In this document: one piece after another, positions 54,751 to 63,989 of the stretch
Position numbering within the stretch: position 1 is the first letter of the stretch
How the letters are laid out: each line of letters starts with the position of its first letter
Assembly (NCBI GenBank): GCA_900769475.1
Contig: CAAGGQ010000230.1
Span: 20,660-84,659 of the forward strand
Length of the DNA: 64,000 nt
Source: Clostridia bacterium
GTDB taxonomy: Bacteria > Bacillota > Clostridia > Oscillospirales > CAG-272
Direction: 5' to 3'
Made by a program: the position numbers and the translations under genes
The notes under the pieces: generated by a model
Seen by the model: the letters and a program-made list of their open reading frames with translations, nothing else
Database searches by the model: none
What the model was told of the DNA's origin: nothing

Positions 54751-56112
54751 TTACCAAGGCGTTGGAACGTTATCTACGTATCTCCAATAGTTGCCGCCGG
54801 TGGTGGGCTTGGTGGCGGAGTAGAAATAGACCTGAGTGTGCAAGGGATAGGCCGCGTTGATCGTTTCGTATTGGCCGACCATTTTGTCCCAGCTTTGGGC
54901 GTTGCCCTCAAAATAGATGGATTTAAGATTGTGGCAGGGGATAAAAGCCTCGTAATCCAATCGCTTCAGCGATTTTGGCAACACTATGGATTCCATACTG
55001 TTGCAATTTGCAAAGGTTCCATGGGAGATCCCCTCTACCGAGGAAGGAAGCCGCACCTCCTTGAGTCTGGTGCACCCCATAAAAAGACCCATGGGAAGCT
55101 CCTTGAGCCCGGCGGGCAAACGGAGATAGGTCAGCTTCTCGCAATAGGCAACGGCGTGGTTGCCAATGCTGGAAACCGAATCAGGAATGTTCAGCGTAGT
55201 CAGGCTTTGGCAGGCAAAGAACGCACCGTTTTCAATGGTCGTTACGCTGGAGGGAATATACACGTTGGTCAGAGAAATACAGCTCTCAAAGGCGGAAATG
55301 CCAATGGTGGTGATTCCCTCTGGAATATCGATCTCGGTCAAGCTTCGGCATTGGCTGAATGCGTAGGGACCCATGCGCTTCAGCTGACTTGGCAACTGAA
55401 GAAAGCGAAGGGAGGAGCAAAAGAGAAAGGCTTCTTTTTCAATCGCGGTCACGCTTTCGGGAATCCGAATTCCCACCAGACTCTCACAATAAGCAAATGC
55501 GCTTTCCTGAATCGTGGTCATCCCTTCGGGGAGGACAATGCCCTGCAGAGCGGTGCATTGATAAAAGGCAAATTTGGGGATCGAGGTCAGGCTTGCGGGC
55601 AGCAGCACCGAGGTCAAGCGGGGACACTCCGAAAACGCATATTGGCCTAAGGAGGTGAGGCTCTTGGGAAGGATCACCGTGGTGAGATTGGGACATTGGG
55701 AGAATCCGTAGCTTCCAATGCTCAAAATGCCATTGGGAACGGTGATGGAGGTGACCGTGGGGTGACCTCGGAAGGCGCTCGATGAGATCGAAATCACGGG
55801 AAGTCCTTGATAACTGGCCGGAACGGTGACCTCCGAGTTACTTCCCGTATAGCGTTGCACGCGGTAGGCATCCTTGGAATATTCCAGCCGAAGGGTCCAA
55901 CCATCCTCTTCCACCAAAGCGGGTGGCTCCGGCGGGGGCGGAGTGGTTTCATCGCCGTCCGGTGCCGGAGTGGGCGTGGGCTCTTGCGTGGGGATCTTCC
56001 AATCCTCAGGGAACTCCAGGTTTTCCAGGTCGAAAAAGGAGCATGAGGTCAGCAGAGCTGAGCAGGCAAGTAGCAAGGTGAAAGTGCGCATCAAAAAAAC
56101 AAATTTTTTCAT
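54751..56112 (-). CDS. BspA-like leucine-rich-repeat lipoprotein
   Basis: Surface lipoprotein (453 aa). Signal peptide with lipobox LTSC (about residue 24); a Pro/Thr/Glu linker (about 38-65); then about 13 tandem 23-residue LRR_5 repeats (about 105-405) with the pattern AFxxCxxLxxIxLPxSLxxIG. Such proteins mediate adhesion or protein binding. A final non-repeat tail ends NVPTPW. The ATG at 56112 follows AAAGGAG. It has its own promoter and terminator. Confidence 0.9.
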   Translation of the reverse strand: MKKFVFLMRTFTLLLACSALLTSCSFFDLENLEFPEDWKIPTQEPTPTPAPDGDETTPPPPEPPALVEEDGWTLRLEYSKDAYRVQRYTGSNSEVTVPASYQGLPVISISSSAFRGHPTVTSITVPNGILSIGSYGFSQCPNLTTVILPKSLTSLGQYAFSECPRLTSVLLPASLTSIPKFAFYQCTALQGIVLPEGMTTIQESAFAYCESLVGIRIPESVTAIEKEAFLFCSSLRFLQLPSQLKRMGPYAFSQCRSLTEIDIPEGITTIGISAFESCISLTNVYIPSSVTTIENGAFFACQSLTTLNIPDSVSSIGNHAVAYCEKLTYLRLPAGLKELPMGLFMGCTRLKEVRLPSSVEGISHGTFANCNSMESIVLPKSLKRLDYEAFIPCHNLKSIYFEGNAQSWDKMVGQYETINAAYPLHTQVYFYSATKPTTGGNYWRYVDNVPTPW

Positions 56113-56149
56113 TTTGTTACTCTCCTTTCTTGTTTTCCTTTTCAATTTC

Positions 56150-56178
56150 ATTATATCATATCGTTTATCGCATGTCAA
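56150..56178 (-). promoter_or_regulatory. Consensus promoter of LRR lipoprotein
   Basis: Minus strand: TTGACA, a 17-bp spacer and TATAAT. Confidence 0.88.
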
Positions 56179-56213
56179 TCTTTTTTTCTTTCGCCCTTTT
56201 TTTCGCGGAATAC

Positions 56214-56242
56214 TTGACGAATCCTGCATTTTGCGATATAAT
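56214..56242 (+). promoter_or_regulatory. Promoter of proBAC operon
   Basis: TTGACG, a 17-bp spacer and TATAAT, 41 bases before proB. The leader is too short for a T-box. Confidence 0.85.
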
Positions 56243-56282
56243 GTATTAACAAACTAAAGTACCCCGAGAGAAGGATTGAAAC

Positions 56283-57065
56283 ATGAGAGTTGTTGTTAAG
56301 GTTGGAACCTCTACGCTGGCACACAGCACAGGATGCCTGAACATCCGCCGTGTGGAGGAGCTGTGCCGTATCTTGAGCGATCTGAAGAATAGCGGACACG
56401 AGGTGATCCTGGTATCCTCCGGCGCCATTGGCATGGGCGTAGGCAAACTATCCTTAAAGGAACGACCTACCGACATTCCCACCAAGCAGGCAGCCGCCGC
56501 CGTGGGCCAATGTGAGCTGATGTACACCTACGATCGTCTGTTTCAGGAATACAACCACACTGTGGCACAGCTACTTCTCACCGGCTCGGACTTCCGCCAT
56601 GACGATCGCTACCATAATTTCCAAAACACCATGCGACGTTTGCTGGAGCTGGGGGTTCTTCCCATCATCAACGAAAATGATACCATTGCCACCGAGGAGA
56701 TCAAGGTGGGGGACAACGATACCCTTTCCGCCATGGTGGCGGTCAGCGTAGGAGCCCAAAGGCTGATCCTGCTTTCGGACATCGACGGTCTGTACACCGC
56801 CGATCCTCGCAAGGATCCTGGCGCCCGTTTGATCACCGAGGTGCGGGAGTTGACCACGGAGATCCTGGCGCTGGCCGGAGGAGAGGGGACCTCTCTTGGC
56901 ACCGGCGGCATGCGAACCAAGCTCCAGGCGGCAAAGCTATGCACCGCGGCGGGATGTGAAATGATCATTCTCAACGGTGCCACGCCCCGATTGTTGTACG
57001 ATCTGTTCGATGGGCAAGCGGTGGGAACCACCTTCTACGCCGCTCCCCAGAAGGAGGAACCATGA
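56283..57065 (+). CDS. proB: Glutamate 5-kinase
   Basis: Phosphorylates glutamate in proline synthesis (260 aa). [25 protein letters not shown] and [12 protein letters not shown] are the kinase landmarks, and [12 protein letters not shown] is present. It lacks the C-terminal PUA domain of the about 367-aa enterobacterial enzyme. The last four bases overlap proA (ATGA). Confidence 0.95.
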   Translation: MRVVVKVGTSTLAHSTGCLNIRRVEELCRILSDLKNSGHEVILVSSGAIGMGVGKLSLKERPTDIPTKQAAAAVGQCELMYTYDRLFQEYNHTVAQLLLTGSDFRHDDRYHNFQNTMRRLLELGVLPIINENDTIATEEIKVGDNDTLSAMVAVSVGAQRLILLSDIDGLYTADPRKDPGARLITEVRELTTEILALAGGEGTSLGTGGMRTKLQAAKLCTAAGCEMIILNGATPRLLYDLFDGQAVGTTFYAAPQKEEP

Positions 57066-58318
57066 CAACCCTGGAAATCCTACAGCGTGCCAAGGCGGCT
57101 TCTCCCGCACTGGCTCTGCTGAATACCCAAGATAAAAACCGCGCCCTTCTTGCCATGGCAAATGCCCTGGAGGCCAACTCCGAGACGATCCTGGCGGCCA
57201 ACGAAGAGGATCTTCTGGCGGTGCGGGATACAATGAATCCCGTCATGATCGATCGCCTGCGCCTGACCGAGGATCGCATTTCCGGTATGGCGCGGGGCAT
57301 CCGCGAGGTGGTGGAGCTTCCCGATCCTGTGGGGAGCGTCATCGAGCGCGTGGAGCGTCCCAACGGTCTGTGCATCGAAAAGACCCGCGTTCCCATGGGC
57401 GTGGTGGGGATCATCTACGAGAGCCGTCCCAACGTGACCTCCGATGCGGCGGCGCTGGCGCTGAAGAGCGGAAATGTTTGCGTTTTGCGAGGCGGAAAGG
57501 AGGCCTACCGTTCCTCCTTTGCCATCGTCACGGCTCTGAAGCAGGGCTTGGCCGACTGTGGCGTGGATCCCGATTTTGTGAATATGCTGGAGGACACCAC
57601 CCGCGCCGGAGCCAACGAGCTGATGACCGCGGTGGACTACGTGGATCTGTTGATCCCGCGTGGCGGTGCCGGTCTGATCCGTGCCTGCGTAGAGAACGCC
57701 AAGGTGCCCTGTATCCAAACGGGAACCGGTATCTGCCATATCTTTGTTGATGAGAGTGCCGACCTTGCTATGGCGTTAAATATCATTGAGAATGCCAAGA
57801 CCAGCCGTCCCTCGGTGTGCAACGCCGCAGAGGTCTGCCTGGTGCATAAATCGGTTGCCGAACGCTTCCTTCCTCTGCTTAAGCATCGGTTGGTAGAAGC
57901 ACGTGCGGCCGAGGGCAAGCCTGCGGTGGAGCTCCGCCTGGATGCCCGTGCAGCCGAGATCATTGAAGGAACTCCTGCCGGGGATGCTGATTTTGATACG
58001 GAATTCCTCAATTACATCCTCGCCGTCAAGGTGGTAGATGATGTGAAGGATGCCGTGGCGCACATTGCCAAGCATTCCACCCATCACAGCGAGGCCATTT
58101 TGACCCAATGTGAGGAGAACGCCGCCTACTTTACCGCGGTGGTGGATAGCTCCTCGGTGTATGTCAACGCGTCCACCCGCTTTACCGACGGCGGAGAATT
58201 CGGTCTGGGCTGTGAGATCGGTATCTCCACCCAAAAGCTTCACGCCAGAGGCCCCATGGGGCTCTGTGAGCTGACCACTTACAAATATATTATTCGCGGC
58301 AATGGCCAGATCCGTTGA
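57062..58318 (+). CDS. proA: Glutamate-5-semialdehyde dehydrogenase
   Basis: NADPH-dependent reductase (418 aa) that converts glutamyl phosphate to the semialdehyde. Catalytic Cys lies in [16 protein letters not shown], with [17 protein letters not shown] and GRGPMGL-like [11 protein letters not shown] landmarks. It overlaps proB by four bases. Confidence 0.95.
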   Translation: MTTLEILQRAKAASPALALLNTQDKNRALLAMANALEANSETILAANEEDLLAVRDTMNPVMIDRLRLTEDRISGMARGIREVVELPDPVGSVIERVERPNGLCIEKTRVPMGVVGIIYESRPNVTSDAAALALKSGNVCVLRGGKEAYRSSFAIVTALKQGLADCGVDPDFVNMLEDTTRAGANELMTAVDYVDLLIPRGGAGLIRACVENAKVPCIQTGTGICHIFVDESADLAMALNIIENAKTSRPSVCNAAEVCLVHKSVAERFLPLLKHRLVEARAAEGKPAVELRLDARAAEIIEGTPAGDADFDTEFLNYILAVKVVDDVKDAVAHIAKHSTHHSEAILTQCEENAAYFTAVVDSSSVYVNASTRFTDGGEFGLGCEIGISTQKLHARGPMGLCELTTYKYIIRGNGQIR

Positions 58319-58337
58319 TCGCGGAAAGGATCAAACC

Positions 58338-59138
58338 ATGAAATTTGGATTTATAGGATGCGGCAATATGGGAGGCGCCCTGGCCACGGCGGTGGCCAAA
58401 GAAATCAAACCTTCCGAGATTGCGGTGTGTGACGCTTTTTCGCAAAAAGCAGAAGCTTTTGCCAAGGAATATGGCGTGGCGGTATCCGATGCTGTGACCA
58501 TTGCCAAGGAGGCGGAATTTGTCTTTCTCGGCGTCAAGCCCCAAACCTTCCCGTCGCTCTTTCAGGAGATTGCTCCGGTGTTGCAGGCTCGAAAGACGCT
58601 CTTTACCCTGGTTTCCATGGCCGCGGGCATTACGGTGTCTGCCATCGAGGCCCTGGCCGGTTGTGATTGCGGTGTGATCCGCATCATGCCCAATACCCCC
58701 GTGGCGGTGGGGCAGGGCGTGATCCTGTATACCGCCAACCAAATTGTGGATGAGAAAACGATCAACACCTTCTGCAATGCCCTTACAAAGGCCGGCTTGG
58801 TGGACCCCATCGACGAAGAAAAAATCGATGCTGCCAGCGCTCTTTCGGGATGCGGCCCCGCTTTCGTGGCGCTTTTTGCAGAGGCCTTGGCCGACGGCGC
58901 CGTGGAATGTGGTCTGCCGCGGGAAAAAGCTAATCGCTATGCGGCCCAAACCCTGTTGGGCACCGCAGAGCTGCTTCTGGCATCCGGAAAGCACCCCGGA
59001 CAGATCAAGGACGGCGTCTGTAGTCCCGGAGGCTCTACCATCGAAGGCGTGCACGCCCTGGAGGCCAACGGCTTCCGCGGAGCCGTTATGGATGCTGTGG
59101 TGGCCGCTTATGAGAAAACCCTGAAAATGAAAAAATAA
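58338..59138 (+). CDS. proC: Pyrroline-5-carboxylate reductase
   Basis: Final step of proline synthesis (266 aa). N-terminal GFIGCGNMGGAL is the NADPH Rossmann motif; RIMPNTPVAVGQG and the C-terminal SPGGSTIEGVHALE are the P5CR signatures. It lies 20 bases after proA with AAAGGA before the ATG, completing an uninterrupted proBAC set. Confidence 0.95.
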   Translation: MKFGFIGCGNMGGALATAVAKEIKPSEIAVCDAFSQKAEAFAKEYGVAVSDAVTIAKEAEFVFLGVKPQTFPSLFQEIAPVLQARKTLFTLVSMAAGITVSAIEALAGCDCGVIRIMPNTPVAVGQGVILYTANQIVDEKTINTFCNALTKAGLVDPIDEEKIDAASALSGCGPAFVALFAEALADGAVECGLPREKANRYAAQTLLGTAELLLASGKHPGQIKDGVCSPGGSTIEGVHALEANGFRGAVMDAVVAAYEKTLKMKK

Positions 59139-59157
59139 GACGTTGGAGGAGACAAAA

Positions 59158-59829
59158 ATGAAACAGTTGAGTCGTATTTTGTGGGGTGTTGCCCTGGTGG
59201 CCTTGGGTGTGATCCTTGGCCTGAACGTGATGGGCGTGACCGACATTGACATTTTTTTTGACGGTTGGTGGTCGCTCTTTCTGATCCTTCCCGGCTTTTT
59301 CGGTCTGTTGACCGAGAAGGACAAAATGGGAAACCTCATCCTTTTGCTCATTGGCGTGGGCCTGCTTCTCGGTGCCCAGGATGCCATAGGCTACGATAAA
59401 GTGTGGAAGCTTGCGCTCATTGTCTGCTTGATCCTGGTCGGTCTTCGTATGGTGTTCCGAGGAAGTCGCAAGAAGATGGCTAAAAAGCCTCCCGTAACCG
59501 AAGGGAAGCTGAATTGCATCAACGCCGTATTCGGTGCACAGGATTTGGATTACAGTGGCCAGGAGTTTGAGGGCTTGGAGCTGAATACCGTGTTTGGAGG
59601 GATCGAGTGTGATCTTCGCCGTGCAATCTTCACCAAGGACGTGGTGATCAAGACCAACGCTGTGTTTGGCGGTATCGACGTGCTCTTGCCGGAAAACGTG
59701 AACGTGCAGCTTTCTTCCACCTCGATCTTTGGAGGCATGGAGGATCAGCGCCGCACATCCCACGTAGAGGACGCCATTACCGTATTTATCGAGGGCAACT
59801 GCGTGTTCGGCGGGGTTGATATTAAATAA
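59158..59829 (+). CDS. LiaF-like membrane protein
   Basis: Membrane protein (223 aa) with about four N-terminal hydrophobic segments (to about residue 105) and a C-terminal beta-helix-like domain (about 118-223) with repeated AVFGG/VFGGI motifs, the pattern of LiaF-type cell-wall-antibiotic response proteins. No LiaRS-type pair is adjacent. GGAGGA precedes the ATG at 59158; it lies 20 bases after proC and likely reads from the same promoter. Confidence 0.82.
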   Translation: MKQLSRILWGVALVALGVILGLNVMGVTDIDIFFDGWWSLFLILPGFFGLLTEKDKMGNLILLLIGVGLLLGAQDAIGYDKVWKLALIVCLILVGLRMVFRGSRKKMAKKPPVTEGKLNCINAVFGAQDLDYSGQEFEGLELNTVFGGIECDLRRAIFTKDVVIKTNAVFGGIDVLLPENVNVQLSSTSIFGGMEDQRRTSHVEDAITVFIEGNCVFGGVDIK

Positions 59830-59837
59830 CAAAAAAG

Positions 59838-59870
59838 CGAGGCTGGCGCGGTAGCGTCAGCCTCGGTTTT
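59838..59870 (+). terminator. Terminator after proBAC-liaF-like operon
   Basis: 12-bp stem CGAGGCTGGCGC/GCGTCAGCCTCG (one G-T pair), 4-base loop, then TTTT. Confidence 0.82.
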
Positions 59871-59880
59871 GGTATTGGAA

Positions 59881-60717
59881 TTATGTGCGATAGTACAGTC
59901 CGTTTTGCTTCAGATAATCGATCATCATGCCGGTCCAGTCGGTTTGAATGATATCAAAGCCGCGGCGCGCCAGCCAGCCCCAACCGTCATCGGGATTCGA
60001 ACAAATGGAGGTATCGTCGGAGTGTCCTGCTGTGAGCTGTTCCTTGTAATTGTAGATGATGGCGTTGACCCAGATCAGCTTGTTGTCTTTGTGCATCATC
60101 TCAATGAATTCGGGAGAGGCTACCTCGGCATCATCCTTGGTAAAGATCACCTCTGCGCCAAGATAGTTGATCGAGCTCTTCATCAAAAGCTCATGGTAGG
60201 GGTGCGTGCCCGATACGACCGGCATATATTGAAGCTCGGGGCAGATCTCTTCCATGGTCTTAAGTACCTTTTCGTCAAAGGACGATTTCACCACGATCTG
60301 ATCCTCCATACCATGGCGAACGATGGCATCGTGGATCTCCTTGGGATGCATCCAGAATTTGTCCACGTTAATATAACATCTTCCCTTAAAGGTTTCCAAC
60401 ACATCATCCAGGGTGTTGAGAGGGAACTGAGTGTATACGCAATCGTAGTTGAGATAGCGGAGGCGATCAATGTCCTCGGAATTCATTCGCTTGATGCGGT
60501 CCAGATAGTAAAGATGCTGACGCTCCATGCCGGGATGGAAGATATAGAGCTTTCCGTCACGGCTCATGTCCACATCGATCTCGATCATGTCCGCTCCCTG
60601 GCGCAGAGCCGCCTCATAGGCGGGAATGGTATTGCAGGGAATATTTCCCGCAGCTGCACCGCGGTGGGCAACTACTAAAATGTTCTTTTTGGCCGATTCT
60701 CTAAAATCAAATTTCAT
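59881..60717 (-). CDS. Glycerophosphodiester phosphodiesterase-family protein
   Basis: TIM-barrel phosphodiesterase (278 aa, no signal peptide). HRGAAAGNIPCNTIPAYEAA carries the first catalytic His region (shown as anchors), and MIEIDVDMSRDGKLYIFHPG holds the metal-binding Glu/Asp and second His. It would hydrolyse glycerophosphodiesters to glycerol 3-phosphate and an alcohol, though the GDPD family has other activities. The ATG at 60717 has AAGGA 11 bases upstream. It converges with the LiaF-like gene. Confidence 0.85.
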   Translation of the reverse strand: MKFDFRESAKKNILVVAHRGAAAGNIPCNTIPAYEAALRQGADMIEIDVDMSRDGKLYIFHPGMERQHLYYLDRIKRMNSEDIDRLRYLNYDCVYTQFPLNTLDDVLETFKGRCYINVDKFWMHPKEIHDAIVRHGMEDQIVVKSSFDEKVLKTMEEICPELQYMPVVSGTHPYHELLMKSSINYLGAEVIFTKDDAEVASPEFIEMMHKDNKLIWVNAIIYNYKEQLTAGHSDDTSICSNPDDGWGWLARRGFDIIQTDWTGMMIDYLKQNGLYYRT

Positions 60718-60755
60718 GGAATGTACCGTCCTTGTCGTTGGTTTTGAACAACTAA

Positions 60756-60784
60756 AGTATACCACAAAACAATGGTTTTTGCAA
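60756..60784 (-). promoter_or_regulatory. Promoter of GDPD gene
   Basis: Minus strand: TTGCAA, a 17-bp spacer and TATACT. Confidence 0.72.
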
Positions 60785-60832
60785 CAGGAAAAATAAAAAA
60801 GAGAAAAAAAGTAAAAAATATCATAAAAGCTC

Positions 60833-60861
60833 TTGACAAGCCCTCTTGTTTATGATATAAT
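60833..60861 (+). promoter_or_regulatory. Consensus promoter of rplU-prp-rpmA
   Basis: TTGACA, a 17-bp spacer and TATAAT. Confidence 0.9.
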
Positions 60862-60865
60862 AATT

Positions 60866-60949
60866 TGCCGCTTGAAAATGGCTCTTTTTAAGTGCGTCCA
60901 AAAACGCCGCCATGAGTCAGCGAGTCTATCAGAAAGAGAGGTGCTTTTC
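60866..60949 (+). ncRNA. Probable L21 leader (autoregulatory 5' UTR)
   Basis: The about 80-base leader before rplU contains GCCGC...GGC pairing blocks and sits exactly where the L21 leader occurs in Bacillota. The identification rests on position and pairing potential, not on a covariance search. Confidence 0.5.
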
Positions 60950-61258
60950 ATGTTTGCAGTCATTCAGACCGGTGGAAAGCAGTACAAAGTAATCGAGCAG
61001 GACATTATCTTTGTTGAAAAGCTCGACGCTAACGAAGGAGACGAGATCGTTTTCGACGTTATGGCCCTGTCCAACGACAATGGCTTCAAGGCCGGTACCC
61101 CCACCGTTGACGGTGCGAAGGTAACCGCAAAGGTACTGAAGAACGGTAAAGGCAAGAAGATCTACGTCTTCAAGTACAAGTCCAAGAAGAACGAGAAGAA
61201 GAAGATCGGCCACAGACAGCCTTTCACCAAGGTTCAGATCGTAAAGATCGAGGGCTAA
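60950..61258 (+). CDS. rplU: 50S ribosomal protein L21
   Basis: Large-subunit protein binding 23S rRNA (102 aa). [13 protein letters not shown] and the C-terminal [14 protein letters not shown] are diagnostic. GAGAGGTG precedes the ATG at 60950. First gene of the conserved rplU-prp-rpmA operon. Confidence 0.97.
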   Translation: MFAVIQTGGKQYKVIEQDIIFVEKLDANEGDEIVFDVMALSNDNGFKAGTPTVDGAKVTAKVLKNGKGKKIYVFKYKSKKNEKKKIGHRQPFTKVQIVKIEG

Positions 61259-61279
61259 TTCTCAGCCAATTGTAAGGAC

Positions 61280-61642
61280 ATGACGAAGATCGTGTTTTTC
61301 AGAAGTGGTGGAGTTTTCTACGGCTTCGAGGAGCAGGGGCACACGGGCTACGGAGAATCGGGCGATGACATTTTATGCGCGGCCATCTCTTCCATGACCA
61401 TGTTTCTCATCAATACCATCGAGGTTGCGTATGCTTCCCAGGTTGATTATGACATCAACGAGGGCGCTACCAGGATCCGGGTGCAGGCCAAGGCCGCGTT
61501 GCCCGAGTTCGAGGCAGACGATTACAAGCGGTACGCGGTTTCTGGGATTATGATGGGGTACTACTGTCAGCTTAGTGACATGCTTGAGGAGTACGGAGAT
61601 TTCCTGGACGTTGAGGTGCAGGATAAGCCTTACGAGGACTGA
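61280..61642 (+). CDS. prp: Ribosomal-processing cysteine protease Prp
   Basis: Cysteine protease (120 aa) that removes the N-terminal extension of L27. GHTGYGESGDDILCAAIS contains the catalytic His and Cys. Its position between rplU and rpmA, and the extended L27 downstream, support the role. Confidence 0.94.
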   Translation: MTKIVFFRSGGVFYGFEEQGHTGYGESGDDILCAAISSMTMFLINTIEVAYASQVDYDINEGATRIRVQAKAALPEFEADDYKRYAVSGIMMGYYCQLSDMLEEYGDFLDVEVQDKPYED

Positions 61643-61702
61643 TTTCACCATCCCTACCCACAATCCCGAAAGGGAGAACAAAAAATTTGGAGGAAAAGAA
61701 TC

Positions 61703-61981
61703 ATGTTAAAGCTCAGTTTACAGTTCTTTGCTCATAAAAAAGGTGTTGGTTCTACCAAGAACGGCCGTGACAGTGAGTCGAAGCGCCTTGGCGTTAAGAA
61801 GGCTGACGGTCAGCCCGTAGTAGCCGGCAACATTATCATCCGTCAGAGAGGCACCGCAGTTTGCGCCGGCGAGAACGTTGGCGTAGGCAAGGATCACACC
61901 CTCTTTGCTCTCATCGATGGTAAGGTTAAGTTTGAGCACAAGACCAAATCTCAGAAGAAGGTTAGCGTTTACGCCGACTAA
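61703..61981 (+). CDS. rpmA: 50S ribosomal protein L27 with cleavable leader
   Basis: Large-subunit protein (92 aa) near the peptidyl-transferase centre. The precursor starts [14 protein letters not shown]; Prp is expected to cut after the FF, leaving AHKKG as the mature N-terminus. GGAGG lies upstream of the ATG at 61703. Confidence 0.97.
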   Translation: MLKLSLQFFAHKKGVGSTKNGRDSESKRLGVKKADGQPVVAGNIIIRQRGTAVCAGENVGVGKDHTLFALIDGKVKFEHKTKSQKKVSVYAD

Positions 61982-61995
61982 TTCATTCTGACAGA

Positions 61996-62038
61996 ATAGA
62001 ACCCCGAACGGGTCACCCGTTCGGGGTTCTATTTTTTT
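61996..62038 (+). terminator. Terminator of rplU-prp-rpmA
   Basis: 17-bp perfect stem around AGAACCCCGAACGGG with a 3-base loop and T run. Confidence 0.95.
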
Positions 62039-62041
62039 GTT

Positions 62042-63835
62042 TTATGGATCGCACCTACCGCAAGGGGAATAACCTGCGGAGATTGCTTCGTCACGCGTTC
62101 CGTTAAAGAATGATTTATTTTCTTCATTCATATTTTTTACCGATGAACAGGAAGGATAATGGAATTTTTTTGTGCTGATATTTAGGATATAATTGTAGTC
62201 TTTTCCGCTGGAATCTTCTTCCGATGTTGAATCGTCGTCTGCTTTTTGGTTGTTTCCGGTAGCATAATCAATGATAATTCCAGGCTGTACGTTGTAGACA
62301 AAAACATTAAAGCAAATTCCAGCACCATTATCCTCTACGGAGTATGCTTCCATTTGAACTCCGCGTGCTACAAGTTCATCACCAACGAATATAGGAGAAA
62401 CTCTAAAAAGCACATGGTTTTGCGTTTCTTTTACATAGTCTGCAATCATGTTTTCAAATGGCAACATGCCACTGACGTTAAAATATCGCGTCCCTGTGAT
62501 TAAGTTTTGTCGATTTGCGTTTTCGCCGCTTAATTGAAATCCAATAATATGGCATCGGTTATAAAGATAGCCTCCGGGTACAATATCATATTGTACTGAC
62601 TGCCATCCCGTGGGGGTAACCGAACTGATATCCCCATACTCATCGGTAGGCATTAAATCAATTCCAATGCAGGTCATTGCAACACTGCAACGTCCCAGTG
62701 CATCCAATAGGCTATAGTATTCATAGGAACAGGATGCATATTGTTTGGCGGTGAAGTAAGGCGTGTTGTTATTAAGTACAAAAAAGGGAGAATCGGTGTA
62801 ATCTGGAATTGCAGAAAGATCAGCTATTGGCGCAGACAATGCCGGGATTTCTTTTTGTTCTACAATCGTATCTTTACAAGAGGAACAGTGAGAGCCTTCC
62901 GTAAGACCTGTCGTAAAACTTGAGGGAGCAACCGCTATATCAATTACAGTATTATGTCCAATGGCTTCAAGGTCAATCTGAACGATAAGAATTGCAGAAC
63001 AAACCGAACAATGCGAACCTTCGGTTTTGCCCTTTTCGGTGCAGGTGGGGGCGATGGCGGCATCGATGGTCTCGGTGTGGCCGAGGGCATCAACGTCCTT
63101 CTGTGCTACCAGAACCTCACTGCAAACCGAGCAATGCTTCCCCGCGGTTTTACCATTTTTGGTGCAAGTGGGAGCAATGGCGGCATCGATGGCTTCGGTG
63201 TGCCCAAGTGCATTTAATTCAGTTTGAGGAATGAGAATTTCCTTACAAACGGAGCAATGTTTTCCGCCTGTTTTTCCTGCGGCGGTACAAGTTGGAGTAA
63301 TAGCAAAATCAATAATTTCAGTATGTCCTAACGCATCGAGTTCGATTTGAGAAGTAAGAATTTCATTGCAAATAGAGCAGTGTTTACTCTCTGTTTTTCC
63401 TTTTTCGGTGCAAGAAGGGGGAACTGCGGGAGCGTCAATGATTTCATTATGTCCCAACGCATCAACATTCGTTTGTGCAACAAGAACTTCATTGCAAACC
63501 GAGCAGTGCTTGCCTTCGGTTTTGCCCTTTTCGGTGCAGGTGGGGGCGATGGCGGCATCGATGGTCTCGGTGTGGCCGAGGGCATCAACCTCCTTCTGTG
63601 CTACCAGAACCTCACCGCAAACCGAGCAATGCTTCCCCGCGGTTTTACCATTTTTGGTGCAAGTGGGAGCAATGGCGGCGTCAATGACCTCGGTATGTCC
63701 GTTGACGCAAGGAGCGGGTTGCTCGGTGATTTGTGGGTTGGTTGTTTGCAGAGTCCTATTCGTTTCGTCACAGGACACAAACAGAACCAAACAACACATC
63801 AAAAGAGCAAGCATTAGAATTGTCGGTTTCTTCAT
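62042..63835 (-). CDS. Exported lipoprotein: seven Cys-rich repeats plus endonuclease-like domain
   Basis: Large surface lipoprotein (597 aa). Signal peptide with lipobox FVSC (about residue 22). Seven tandem repeats of about 41 residues (about 40-330) each carry GHTE-IDAAIAPTC and KHCSVC-type Cys pairs, resembling zinc-ribbon or disulfide modules. The nuclease-like domain (about 365-520) has YNRCHIIGFQLSGENANRQN and LITGTRYFNVSGMLPFEN motifs of the DNA/RNA non-specific endonuclease family (EndA-like), as anchors; the His in RCHIIG is the likely catalytic residue. A short Cys-containing tail (FHYPSCSSVKNM...YSPCGRCDP) resembles the Ada metal-binding domain. Export and nuclease function are inferred. 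Confidence 0.8.
   Translation of the reverse strand: MKKPTILMLALLMCCLVLFVSCDETNRTLQTTNPQITEQPAPCVNGHTEVIDAAIAPTCTKNGKTAGKHCSVCGEVLVAQKEVDALGHTETIDAAIAPTCTEKGKTEGKHCSVCNEVLVAQTNVDALGHNEIIDAPAVPPSCTEKGKTESKHCSICNEILTSQIELDALGHTEIIDFAITPTCTAAGKTGGKHCSVCKEILIPQTELNALGHTEAIDAAIAPTCTKNGKTAGKHCSVCSEVLVAQKDVDALGHTETIDAAIAPTCTEKGKTEGSHCSVCSAILIVQIDLEAIGHNTVIDIAVAPSSFTTGLTEGSHCSSCKDTIVEQKEIPALSAPIADLSAIPDYTDSPFFVLNNNTPYFTAKQYASCSYEYYSLLDALGRCSVAMTCIGIDLMPTDEYGDISSVTPTGWQSVQYDIVPGGYLYNRCHIIGFQLSGENANRQNLITGTRYFNVSGMLPFENMIADYVKETQNHVLFRVSPIFVGDELVARGVQMEAYSVEDNGAGICFNVFVYNVQPGIIIDYATGNNQKADDDSTSEEDSSGKDYNYILNISTKKFHYPSCSSVKNMNEENKSFFNGTRDEAISAGYSPCGRCDP
63018..63183 (-). repeat. Near-identical DNA segment within nuclease repeats (copy A)
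   Basis: About 166 bases nearly identical to 63513-63678 (two mismatches seen by eye), offset 495 bases, i.e. four repeat units. It covers repeat units 5-6. Confidence 0.85.
63513..63678 (-). repeat. Near-identical DNA segment within nuclease repeats (copy B)
   Basis: Partner of copy A; it covers repeat units 1-2. The intervening units 3-4 are clearly more divergent. Confidence 0.85.
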
Positions 63836-63872
63836 GTTTTTTCCTCCCCAAATAAAAAGGCTTGACACCATT

Positions 63873-63901
63873 ATTATAACAAAAGAAAATCCATTTGTAA
63901 A
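63873..63901 (-). promoter_or_regulatory. Promoter of repeat nuclease
   Basis: Minus strand: TTTACA, a 17-bp spacer and TATAAT. Confidence 0.78.
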
Positions 63902-63989
63902 CCGAAAAAAGAAATTTTTCTTCCCATACTATGACATTTTTCTCGCTCCCAATATGGTAAAATAGGAAAAAAAGAAGGGAAGTGAAGCA

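Noticed and set aside
63018..63700. CRISPR-like regular repeats
   Set aside because: The repeats are about 123 bases, in frame and coding for Cys-rich protein units, with no spacers or cas genes.
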